A DNA stretch of 64,000 bases from Diospyros lotus (lineage: Eukaryota > Streptophyta > Magnoliopsida > Ericales > Ebenaceae), in the NCBI RefSeq assembly GCF_014633365.1, contig NC_068351.1:22080866-22144865 (forward strand), written 5' to 3'. Position numbers and translations under genes: made by a program. Positions 35,220 to 45,900 of this stretch are shown here, in pieces (the stretch's first letter is position 1; every line of letters starts with the position of its first letter). The notes below the pieces were generated by a model, which had not been told where the DNA came from, searched no databases, and was given only the letters and a program-made list of their open reading frames with translations.

Positions 35220-35790
35220 TTGATATGAGATGCAGAGAAGACCGAGAGAAGAGCAATGAGAGAGAGAGAGAGAGAACTTGGGCTGAGAGAGAGCTATGGC
35301 CTAGAGGAGAGCAGAGGAGAGTGAGAGATTGCGAGAGAGAGGGACGATCGGCCATGGCAGTAGCTGCCATGGCCGATGATGAAGCGCAACAGCAGCGAGG
35401 CAGCCGAAGGCAGCGGAGTAGCAGCAGCAGCTCGGTGGCGTGCGATGGCGCGAGGGAGGCGACCGGCGGAGGTTGCAGCGAGCTGCGGCTGAGGCGGTGG
35501 CCGGCTATGGCTGTTGCAGTGTTGCGCGCAGGTGCTGCTGTGCGCGGGAGACGGGGGCTGTGGTGGAGGCAGCCAGTGCCGGCGGTCGCGCGGCGGCGGA
35601 GGTGGCCGAAGGCAGGTGGCGGCGGCTGGAGCCGAGCTTCGGAGGGTGGCTGCTGGTGCGCAGGCCGCGTGCGCAGTGCGCGGAAGAATAGAGGAAGGAG
35701 GGGGAGGAGGAGGGAGGAAGGAGAAGAAGAATAAAGAAAAAGAGAAAAAAAGAAAAAAAGAAAAAAAATAAAAATGAAGAAATTTGGAGA
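35220..35790 (+). repeat. purine run and GC-rich island in solo LTR B
   Basis: GA-rich at about 35225-35345, then GC-rich with many GCN and GGN triplets (35345-35690), then GGAGGA and AAAAAG purine runs to about 35790. The plus-strand Ala/Arg-rich and minus-strand ORFs follow from the base composition. The surrounding LTR is AT-rich. Confidence 0.8.
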
Positions 35791-37309
35791 AAAAAAATAG
35801 AAAAAATAGGAGAAATTCTTAAAAACTTTCAAAAAAATTAGGAAAAATTCTGAAAAATAATTTGGGGCTTGTAGAGCGTGTCGGAGGCTTGGAAATGGAA
35901 TTTGGGCGTAAGATGGCAGACGATAAGGCAACGCTAGTGAGGGCGTTTGGGTTGAATTTCTCCTCCAAATTGGTAAAGGTAATTGAATTAATTCTTTTCG
36001 AGTTAATTGCATTATGTGAGATATTGTAGATTAGTAAATTATATAAAGTGTTGGTTGGATATTGCCCTTGGTTACGGTTGTTTGGAAATTGTTGATGGGT
36101 GATTTTGCAGTGTTAGGCAAAGGCATGTGGCCTAAGTTAATTTCTGAATTGGTTGGATTCTGTGTGATTGCATCTAGGTATTACCGAGGAGGCGGTGGTT
36201 GTAATATTCTAAATTTTCAAACTCAAATATAATGTAATACCTGAGGTTATTAGGTTCTAATATTGAAGGAAATAGGTCCTTTCAAGGGATTATAGAAGCC
36301 TTGAGACAAATGTTCAGTTTCCGAGCTAGTGACAAAATTGTAAATACTGAAGTTCGGGTAAAAGTGTAATTTACCTAAAATTTTGGGGTATTAGCATAAT
36401 TTATCCATTTTTTTGGGACCAAAACGTGTAATAAAAAATGGCTCGGGGATCAAGTTGCAAGGGCCTAAGTGCAAATTACCCGAAAAGTTTGGGCCAAGGT
36501 GTAGTTCTTGAGACATGTAGCTAGATCATTGGAATAATGAATTGGGCCAACTAAACCATTTGGGAGTAATGATTGCGGATTCCAAACTTATTCCAATATA
36601 GTTAAGTCATGATTGCAGATCTCAAATAACATTTAAACCATCGTTGGATCATTTTGAAATTCAAGACTTAGCTTCCAAAAGTCTTCAAACCTTATCATCA
36701 ATAACACATGGCAATCAACCATTGGCCACTTGGAAGATAAGATGAGGTCACATGATGGCTCATAATGACCTCCTGAGGTGGCATTGCGTGATTGGCCAAT
36801 GAAAAGTTTACTTTGTCTCCAAGTTTGCAAAAGTCTCCAAACCTTATCTCTAAAGACATGTGGCAAGCATTCATTGGCCATTTGGAGATAGGATTTGAAG
36901 TGTTATGATGAAAAATGTAGAAAATTCAATTAATCATGTGGGATGTAATGATGGGGAATCTTGAAAATCTAATTAAACATGTGGAGGCATAAATCTCTAG
37001 GGACATGTGGCATATTTTAATTGGATGCTCATGGATGGAATGATGACGCGACACGTGGTGCGATTTAGTTCATCGAAGTTTCCTATAAATAAGGGCTTTG
37101 GGGTTATTCATTTTGGGCACCAAATAAGGAGGAAAAGGAAGGGAGTTTGAGAGAGGAAAGGTTGTCAAAAAGAAGGGAGAAAGTCGAGGGAGAATGAGCC
37201 TTGATGAAATTTTCGATTTTTTCTCAAAGTTTGTGCCAATCAATCGGAAAACCAAGAGAAAACCATTCCTGCTCGTTGTAAACAGTGCTTTCTTGGGTAA
37301 ATAGTCAAG

Positions 37310-37508
37310 GTGAGTGGTTCTTGTGCATGCTTCCTCTTGATCATTCTTGGTTTCATTTGTGAGTGGTTCTTGTGCATGCTCCCTCTTGATCATTCTTGGT
37401 TTCATTTGTGAGTGGTTCTTGTGCATGCTTCCTCTTGATCATTCTTGGTTTCATTTGTGAGTGGTTCATGCATGCTTCTTGCTTTCTCTTGACCATCATT
37501 GGTTTCAT
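37310..37508. repeat. 49-bp tandem repeat, about four copies
   Basis: The unit starts GTGAGTGGTTCTTGTGCATG and ends GGTTTCATTT. The first three copies are nearly perfect; the fourth is degenerate. It lies in the leader part of solo LTR C, downstream of its TATA box. Confidence 0.9.
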
Positions 37509-37774
37509 TTGTGGATGGGTTCTGGCTTATGTCTTATGTTTCCTTTGTTTCAAGCATATCTTTCTTATCTTTGAACACATCATGGAGTTTGTGGTTGTGG
37601 TTTGTTGATGGGTCATCGTGGGAAATCGTGTCCGTGCAATAGGACTAGGTCGTGGCATGCATATCATTTTTTCCCCCTTGGTTTATGCATATTCCTTCTG
37701 CTTTATCTTACATCATGCTGTTTTTAACTGTGGCTTATTGGTGGTTTGTTATATGTGAACTACCATGGGGACCC

Positions 37775-37985
37775 GTGCAAGAGGGCTAACCACGTGGGCC
37801 CATGTAATAGGGTTATCTCGTGCTTATGTACGAGGGCCGAGAGGTTCAGACATGGCAACACCCCAGCATCTGCTATCACAGGAGACTATCTCGAGCTTGT
37901 GTAAAAGGGCCGAGTGGGTTGATCATGGCTACGTTTTGGCATGTCCATCTCGTGCTCGTGTAAAGGGGCCAAGAGGTTCATAGCA
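37775..37985. repeat. three degenerate GGGCC(A/G)AGAGG-type repeats
   Basis: Blocks reading TCTCGTGCTTATGTACGAGG, then CTCGAGCTTGTGTAAAAGGG and CTCGTGCTCGTGTAAAGGGG, each followed by CCGAG or CCAAG, spaced by about 80-85 bp. A diverged tandem repeat in solo LTR C. Confidence 0.65.
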
Positions 37986-39587
37986 GCACCCTAGCATGGC
38001 TATCGTTGGGAAGATTTTGTGGCATATCTATGTATTACACCTGCATGCATTATTTCCTTTCTTGTATCACTCACTTAGATGTCATTATCTAACTGGGGTG
38101 TTTTATACCCCTGGAACATTTACCGTTCTAGATATATGAAATGTACCAGGTGATATAGGTTCCAATGTGAGTAAGGGTAAGGAGGTGGTGCTTGGCTAGC
38201 TTTGGGTTTTTATTTCATTATGTACCTATGTAATCCGAGTGATGTACTGTAATAACAGCTAGGATGCTCGAGTTTGTAATAAGTGTGTGAGTGTCCTATA
38301 ATTGTTCTAAGGGTTGTGGTTTCGATGTGCGTGCGTGGGTAATATCTCAATTAATGCACTTTAAATGTCGTATGGGGAAGGTGCCATGATAAGGGTTTAT
38401 TCGCTAGCTTGGGCATGTGTTGCAGTTGTAACTAGAAGTAGTTAGTTGCGTCTTTTGGGTTTATTGAAAGTTGTATCCATTTCCTGTACATATAAAGGAA
38501 ATATAGTGGAAACCCCTTTTATTTAGCTTCGGTTAAGGTTTCAGGTTAGATCTAAGTGCTTCCGTTGGCGAGGGTTTCCATAATGCCCGTAGGTGATGTT
38601 AGCTTATATTTGATATCATTGTGTATTTGGAAAAGTGGGGCGTTACAATGGTCCTTCAGGAATTCAAAGTTCGGGCTGGCATTTCTTCTCTTAATAGAAA
38701 AAGCTTCGCACCAAGTAAGGGACGGCCCCAAGGATGGGCAGCCTTACGAATGTTTGGTAACCTTGATGAATACATGTATTGTGCAGTGTCTAGTTGTGCA
38801 TGTTCTTTAGGTGGTCTAGTATAGTCTTATGGCCATAGGGAGACTAGATGCATGCTAAGGGGTAAAATGGGAAGTCACCACCTCGAACAGATGGGTTTGG
38901 AGGGTGGAAATGCCTCACCAATCATGCATACTTACTTATCATTGCATTGCATATATTATCTTGTTTACACTCATTTTCACCCTTACTGAGTCATTGTGAC
39001 TCATGAGGTTTTACCTCGTGTTGTAGATGTTGCAAGTCTAGAGGCAAGCAGTGATGATGTCGAGAGCATGAAGTGGCGACACATGTTGTTGGTCGAGTTT
39101 GTATGTTGTATTTATTCTTACATATATTCATGTGTGTTAAATGTGTATGTTGTTGGACTCTAGATGGTATCTAGTGGGTTGTAATCAACATAGAGTAGCT
39201 GGGCTTATGAGAATTATTGTTCTGTGTGGCTTTGGTTTGGTTGAGCCAAGTTTTGAATGGTGTGCAATTCGGTATTGAATTTCCCGTATTTCCCCAGTAC
39301 TTAGCAAAATGTTGATATGTTATTTTGTGCCTGGGTCACCTTTGGCTTGCTGTGGGGCGAGCTGAAGAAAGGTGAAGCTCACTCGATTTTTGGGTTTTGT
39401 TCCACTGTATTCTCTTTTGTGTTTTGGGACCAATTCCTCTAGTGGAGCGAAGAGAAGGACGAAGCCTAGTCCCACTTAGGGCGTTTCTTATTGAAACATA
39501 GTCCATTTCTTAAAGGTTGACTTGGTAAGTGAGTAGTTCAGTTAATTATTCACTGTGGTGCCCCGAAAGTGGGAGTGGGGCATTACA

Positions 39588-40633
39588 GGGGGCATTCTAG
39601 ATTTCTCAAAATTTACAAACGTATAGCTCACTCTTTCTATTGGCCATCCTTAAACAGAGACCAAAAGACTTATATTGCAGCTTGTAACATGTGCCAAAGG
39701 AACAAGTATGAGGCATGAGCTCTAACTTGTCTCTTATAGACCCTTCCCATTTTGAAACAAGTCATGGGAATATATTTCTCTTGATTTCATTGATGGGCTT
39801 CCTCTTTCATTTAGTAAGAACTTTATTCTGGTGGTTGTTGATTGCTTGACAAAATATGCACATTTCTTTACATAGACCCATCCTTATAGTGAAAAGAAGT
39901 TTGTTGAATTATTTGTGGATGGTGTTATCAAATTACATGGGCTATTACTGTCCATCGTCGGTGATAGAGACGTCATTTTCCTTAGTCATTTATGGTAGGA
40001 ATTTCTTAAGCTCCAAGGCTCCCAATTGAAGATGATCAATGGCTAAAGCAAAGTGGTGAATAGATGTCTTGAACAGTACCTTAGACATTTTGCTTCTCGA
40101 CAACCCAAACAATGGGTTTGTTACATAGCTTGGGTAGAATTTTGGTACAACACTAACTGCCACCAATCTGCTGGTATGTCCCCATTTCATGCCCTTTATG
40201 GTTGCTTGCCTCCCAAAGTGTCTAGTTATTTGGGCACAACACTGGTGAAAGAATTGCAAGATCGTGATGTGATGCTTAAGTTACTTAAACAAAATCTTGT
40301 CCATGCTTAAAACCAATTAAAGCAACATGATGATTACCATAGGAGGGATGTGCGCTACACTATTGGTGGTTGGGTGTATCTAAAGCTCCAGCCTTACAGT
40401 CAAAGTTCATTGTTTCGTAGAGCTCACCAAAAATTGGCCAATAAGTTTTTTGGTCCATACCAAATTTTAGAGAAAATTGGTAATGTGGCTTACAAGTTGA
40501 ATCTTCAAGGTGGCTTTAAAATGCACCCCATTTTTCATGTTTCATTATTAAAGCCATGTGTGGTCACATTAGATGTGCTACGTAATGTGTCTTCTATTAT
40601 TGATGAAAATAATTCCATTGCCTTTGTTAGATT
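39588..40633 (+). pseudogene. integrase remnant of the gypsy element, catalytic region damaged
   Basis: In order: GGHSRFLKIYKR, YIAACNMCQRNKYEA (zinc finger), HSFYWP, ISLDFIDGLP (first catalytic Asp), VVVDCLTKYAHF, SIVGDRD (second Asp), then KMING-stop-SKVVNRCLEQ, where the family has an HPQ(T/S)DGQTE(V)VN block. The HPQ part is deleted, Gln became a stop and the catalytic Glu is Lys. The rest (WVEFWYNT, SAGMSPFHALYG, WVYLKLQPY, KMHPIFHVSLLKP) is the usual C-terminal region. It ends at 40633, where an LTR fragment starts. Confidence 0.88.
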
Positions 40634-41370
40634 TGTCAAAATATGGCAACACGCACCCAAGAAATAGGTGAATTGGTTGCTTGAGATGTGAAAATCTTTG
40701 TTTAAAAGTGTGAAAGAAATGTTGTGAAAGAGAATTGTATAGTGGAGTTTGCAAAGTGTGAAAGTAATGAAGCTAGAAAGATACAAATGACACAAGATAT
40801 TTATAGTGTTTTAGCTTCGCTGGCCTAGTCCACTATCTTAGCTCCTCACTAAGGATTTTCAAATCCATTAACACCTCTTACTTGAACCCAAGTAAGCCCT
40901 CTAGGAAAACACTAGGTAAATACAAATCTTCCTACCAATAATGGTAGGCTCTCTAGTTAATACAACAGTAGATTTTACAATGGATGAGAATCTAAGAGAC
41001 ACCTTTCTTAGTTACAATGAAGCACTAATATTGAAATCAAAGGCTAAAACAAATGATACAAGATATACACTTTGCCTTTGAATGAAAAATTTGAAAGCAT
41101 AGAAAGATTGTAAGATGAATGATTAGCTTGAGCACTTGCACTTTTCATTAGCTCCCATAAGCTCCTTCATGCTCTATTTATAGTTTTCTGGTCTGCTAAG
41201 CACGTAAATTCAATTTAATGACCGTTGCCCCTTAATTAAATGCCAGAAAAACTAGCCGTTTTAATGTTGTCAGAACATAAGCCATCGATTGTTAGACTCT
41301 TGTTAAAAAGAAGTTGACTTCACATATCAAACTATCAACTGATTCAAACAAAAGGTTGATTGTTTTATCT
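40634..41370 (-). mobile_element. truncated Sirevirus-like LTR
   Basis: Starts TGTCAAAATATGGC next to the integrase remnant. A GGTGAATTGG stretch follows, as in the other LTRs of this type, and then the CCTCACTAAGGATTTTCAAATCC block. A TATA-like TATTTATAG lies near 41176-41184, with degraded GTTGAC / ATCGAT motifs beyond it. No target duplicate was found, and the right end is unclear. Confidence 0.6.
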
Positions 41371-42190
41371 CATCAAATAAATGAGTAAGAATTATCTTGT
41401 ATCTTACATAATAATTGGAGTAAATATTTTATCTGATATGATGATATTTATCAAATGAGATAACCAAATTAAATATTAGATATGATGGAGTTTATTTGAT
41501 GAGGTAATTAAAGGATTTAATAAGATAATTAATTATCCTAAAAATCAATTTGGTTTAGAAGGTATGTATAACTTTTGATGAGTCTTGATGGGAGACTACT
41601 TCTACTATTATAAATAGGGATTCAGTCCTCTCTCTACCCAACACACATGAAAACAAATTACAATAATATATTTTACATCCATCATAAAGGTTGGGGTTAA
41701 GGGGGAGAAATCAAATCTGGTCGTTTTTATCATCAATCATCAATCTTCTTTACGACTTAAGTTCTAATGGATCAAGGTACGCTTTTATTTAATCGCATTG
41801 TGTGAAGTACATGATGTTTCTATGATAGATGGGCATGACAATTTATTGTTTGTTATTCAACATGGGGGTACATCATCTTGATCAAGGAATAGCCATGATG
41901 ACCTTTCAAATGGGTTAAGAACCTATCTTTTCTCTTTGTCTTTGGAAAAAAGGCCCAATTGACATTTTTGGAGGTCTTGGCTTGAGCCTAGAAGTATATA
42001 GATGTAGACAACATATATTGGGCAAAGAAGGCAGAGTAACTAGAGATAAAGGATAAAAAGAAGAACATTCAAGAATCTCAATATGAGGATCGACAGGTGT
42101 AGGCATATGACTAGCTAAACATTCATTAGGTCAGAGAAATCAACCTCAGTTCACTCCCCTTAGGAATCCTTGATCTTCCATTTTGATGTA
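41371..42190. other. AT-rich, possible LTR leader of the Tat-like remnant
   Basis: An ATAAATAGGG TATA-like stretch near 41611 and a CT-rich leader suggest the promoter part of an LTR, followed by about 500 bp with no recognised coding sequence. The Tat-like remnant starts downstream. Confidence 0.35.
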
Positions 42191-42700
42191 TATTCAACAG
42201 AAGGACATGCTTTAACGGGTGAGTAAGAGGAAGACACCACTGAGTAAGAGGAAAAGTACTACTATTTTTATCGAGATCATGACCATGATATGGATGAATG
42301 TATTCAGTTAAAAAAGCCTTTCAAGATATGATAATTCGGGGCTTCCTCAAAGAATATGTTACTTATCATATGTAAGTACCTGAGCATTGAGAAAAGAAAA
42401 TCCCTAACCGAGTAGAACACTAAGAGGAGCAGTGAGACAACTAGGACTGGACACATATAGATGATACATATGTTGGTCGCAAGAGAGCACTAGATGGTCC
42501 CTCAGCCCGACCTTTGCTTAAAAGGCTACGAAGGGAAAAGGTAATAACATTTACCATTAATGACTTACCACTTGAGCCCAATAATGATGGTTTATTGGTC
42601 ATGTTAGTTAAGGTGGTAAGATGTTGGGTGCAACGAATCCTCATTGATATGGGAAACTCCCGATTGACATAAAAATGTTCGTAGTGATGACTCATGAAAC
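42191..42700 (+). pseudogene. Tat/Ogre-lineage gag-protease remnant
   Basis: Frames read YFYRDHDHDMDECIQLKK (matching the HxxHGHDTxxCxxLKxxIE signature of Tat-lineage gag) and, at about 42540-42670, ITFTINDLPLEPNNDGLLV, then RILIDMGNSRLT, resembling the protease start (..PHNDALV.. VLVDxGSS). The protease catalytic triad is damaged (IDMGNS). Stops and frame changes are frequent. Confidence 0.6.
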
Positions 42701-42960
42701 ATAAGCCTTAGTCGTTGATGACTTGTGAAACATAGGCCTTGGATGACGATGAGTCACGCGACATGAAGTAGAGCAATCATCAGTTGATGGTCGATGGTCA
42801 GGGTAGGGGACGACAACGACGCGAAGCCCTAGGCTGATCGGTTATGGCAGGTTGATGTTAGTGTTAGTGCCCTAATGTTATATTTAGATGACATCTAGCA
42901 ATTGTAATTATGGGACTAATGATATAATTTTTGTAAATATATTAAAATATGTTTTTATGA
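42701..42960. other. no gene recognised
   Basis: Short stretch with a direct repeat (ACATAAGCCTTAGTCGTTGATGA and ACATAGGCCTTGGATGACGATGA blocks near 42697-42745) and AT-rich sequence leading into LTR D. Confidence 0.4.
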
Positions 42961-45900
42961 CGACCTGTTCCCACCTACGGGCGCCACTAGTGAATAATCA
43001 ACCAAATTACTCACACAACAAACCATTAATGAAGAGACGAACTATGTTTTAATGAGAAATGACTTAGGTGGGGACTAGGTTTCGTCCTTCTCTTAGCTCC
43101 ACTCGAGGAATCGGTCCCAAAATAATAAAAAGAAACGCAACAGATGGGACCCAAACCAAAATGAGTTTCACCTTTCTTCAGCTCATCTCACAATAAGCCA
43201 AAAGTGACCCAGGCACAAGATATAACATATTACAAATCTGCTAAGTACTGGGCATTTACGGGACATTCATTTCGATCGTTACACAAACTAAAAACTGGCC
43301 TCTACCAAACTAAAGCCACTTACAACATAAAACCTCATAATCACATATACACTACACTGATTACAACCAACTAGCACAAAAAACATATATATTCAACACA
43401 CACGAATATATATACATGAACAGATGCAATACAAAGCTCAGGTAACATCATTAGTCGCCACTCCATCCTCTTGACATCATCCCTGCTTGCATCTGGACTC
43501 GCAACATCTATAACATGAGGTAAAACCTTATGAGCCACAATGACTCAGTAATGGTGCAAATGAATGTAAACAAGATAATATATGCAATGCAAAGGCAAGT
43601 AAGTATGCATGAATGGTTAGGCATCACTGCCCTTCGAACCCATCTGTTTGAGGCAATAACCTCCCAAATTACTCATAACATGCATTTAGTCTTTCCCATC
43701 ACCCATAGGACTCCACTAGACTGCCTTTAGAACATGCACAACACGCAACTGAACACAACATATATTTATCGTTTTTACCAAACATTCGCAAGGTTGCCCA
43801 CCCTTGGGGCCATTACTTACCTGGCTTAAAGCCTCTTCTGCTAAGAGCAAGAACGCCCGCCTGAACTCTGAGCTCTTCTAAGAGCACCTCCTCCTCGGTC
43901 GAACCAAGATGCAATCACACAGAAACCCACAATATTAGAAATTACACTAGGGCCTTGTTTTTGCCACACCTTGCAAAAACTCACCCATCAACCATTTCCA
44001 AACAACCTTAACCAAGGGTTAAATCTAACCAATGCTTCACTCATTATCCCACATAACATAAATAACTTGGAAAGAAATAAATTAACTTACCTTAATTAGT
44101 CTAGAGGAGAAAATCGGCCAAACACCCACATTGGCGTTGCCTTCTTGACTGCCATCTCGTTCCCAAATTCACATTTTTGAGCCTTCGACAGCTTCGGAAG
44201 CCCTAAATTAATTTCCAAATTTTTCCTCCAATTTTCTAGATTTTTTTTTTTTGGCATTTTCCTTATTTTTCTCATTTCTTTTCAAATTTTCTTTTATTTT
44301 ATTCTTTGCTTTTTCTTTTTTGTTTTTTCTTTTTTCTTCATCTTCTTCCTGCTGCTTCTCCTACTCGCGCACCAGCACAGGCCACCTCTTGGCCTCCACC
44401 CGCCGACAGCCGTTGCGGTCAGCACTGCCGTCGTCTGTCGCCCCCATACGACCACGCCATTATTGGCTTACCGCCGACACCACGAACCACTGCGACAAGT
44501 AGCACCATGCGCAGCCATAACTGATCATCGCTGCTTGCCTTTGATTCTAGATGTCGGTTGGCCACCGCTGCCTTTCGCCAGCTTCATCGTTGGTCAACGC
44601 TTCAGCCACCCACAATGCACGCTTGCTGCTGCTTCACCGCTTGTAACACCCCGCCTTACACGGGCGCGTCACTGTAAGGGAATCCTCGGGAATATTCTTT
44701 TTTTTTTTCAAGTCTGTCACACGCGGCGCCATGAGAACAATCTTCACATGCAGATGAAATACTCGTCGCATACAATGGCCGGCGCCCGCAGTGATTTCAA
44801 GAGCAATCTTCACACGTAGGTAAAAGTCTCGAGAGCCCCAGTCTTACTCGTTTAATTAATAAGATCGATAGACTTAAGACTAAACGAGACATAATATAAC
44901 ACAGCGGAATAATTAACACCAAAATGTCGTGGCCTACCACGAGTTTCATACAAAGTATTCCCATATCGAAATATGTATTACAAACTATCAAATGATATAG
45001 CGTTGCCATACAACCATTCATACATATATCAAAATAAATGCTAACACTTCCTAAATGGAACAACGACTATCAACTAAGCACCATTGGCCCCACCGGCCAT
45101 GTCCTCGACCTCGCAGCTGTCCCTGGCTGGAACGTTGAATGTTTCAGGGGCATAACCCAGGTTAGATGATAAAAACATCTAAGTGATGGCATGAAACAGT
45201 TTACATAATGCATGATAGTCATACGAGCATGACATACACAGACAAAACGACATGCAACACGTCCAACGTGTCTAACTTGAGAAATTTCCCTGACATGCTC
45301 AACCTCATGTGGAAAATTCATTCCACACACCATTGGGGTTGACCTTGCCGTGACATTCTTAATCCCTCGAGTGCCCTGTCGTGTCACTCGTTCATCAGGA
45401 TTAACCTTGTCCCATTCTCAAGAAGACCCCATCCCGTCCCATGCGAACCCAACCACGACACGAACAATTGACACCCCGATGATATGAAAATCACACGCCA
45501 TGCACTGACTCCTTTGTAAGAAAAACAGTTGATGCAATAAACTCCATGTTCAATATGCAAAAGATGTCACAAACACACAAGAGAAACGCCTTTACAAAAT
45601 ATCCCAAGTTCTGGAGGGTATAACCGCTCACTAGAACTGGTCCAAACACGAATATCCTAAGTTCGGGAGGGTAAAACCGCTTACAGAACCCACTACACAC
45701 ACTCCAACACACATTCAAGACAAAATAAAGTTGAAATCAAACCACTCACCTCAATTTGGAAAAGTCCAATTTTTGCCTCGAAAAACATGCCGCATCTCGA
45801 AAAACGTGCAATCCTTCTTTTCAACACACCAATCGTCTCCTATTCACCATTAGGACCTTAGAAATCAATAATTCTATTTTTCCTTAATTTTTCTTATTTT

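Larger units (their letters stand above)
36200..38647 (+). mobile_element. solo LTR C nested in solo LTR B
   Basis: Begins TGTAATATTC and ends GGGCGTTACA. GTGGT (36195-36199) and ATGGT (38648-38652) are near-identical target duplicates. A TATA box CCTATAAATAAG lies at about 37082. The flanking LTR B sequence is continuous across it, judged from its homologue on the minus strand at 43.8-44.2 kb. Length is 2,448 bp. It holds a 49-bp tandem repeat and diverged repeats at 36655-36900 and 37775-37985. Confidence 0.85.
34583..39587 (+). mobile_element. solo LTR B (Ty3/gypsy type) with nested solo LTR C, TSD GGGGG
   Basis: Begins TGTAATACCTCG and ends GGCATTACA; the runs GGGGG at 34578-34582 and 39588-39592 fit a target duplication in the integrase GGHS codons. 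Without LTR C (36200-38647) it is about 2.55 kb. The last 200 bp (GTGGAGCGAAGAGAAGG, CTTAGGGCGTTTC) are homologous to the U5 of the 52620-63781 chromovirus LTR, so it is the same broad lineage. It contains a TA microsatellite (about 35139-35158) and a GA/GC-rich island. Confidence 0.85.
25038..40633 (+). mobile_element. dead Ty3/gypsy element split by five nested insertions
   Basis: A single gypsy element can be followed in five pieces: 25038-about 25190, about 26046-27529, 31306-31957, 34399-34582 and 39588-40633. A primer-site-like GATCAGAGCC (25041-25050) precedes ATG at 25054 (MTNKEKLKKLE, the usual gag start). Later pieces give gag, zinc knuckle, protease, RT and integrase in order. Intervening DNA is a MITE, a Sirevirus-like element, solo LTR A and solo LTR B (with solo LTR C inside). 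No LTR of its own is recognised, and stops occur throughout. Most of RNase H is deleted within the 34399-34582 piece. Confidence 0.85.

Noticed and set aside
35197..36012. Long minus-strand ORF (271 codons) rich in Ser/Leu/Phe, and Arg/Ala-rich plus-strand ORFs
   Set aside because: They follow from the GA/GC-rich composition of solo LTR B; no family motifs and no gene structure.
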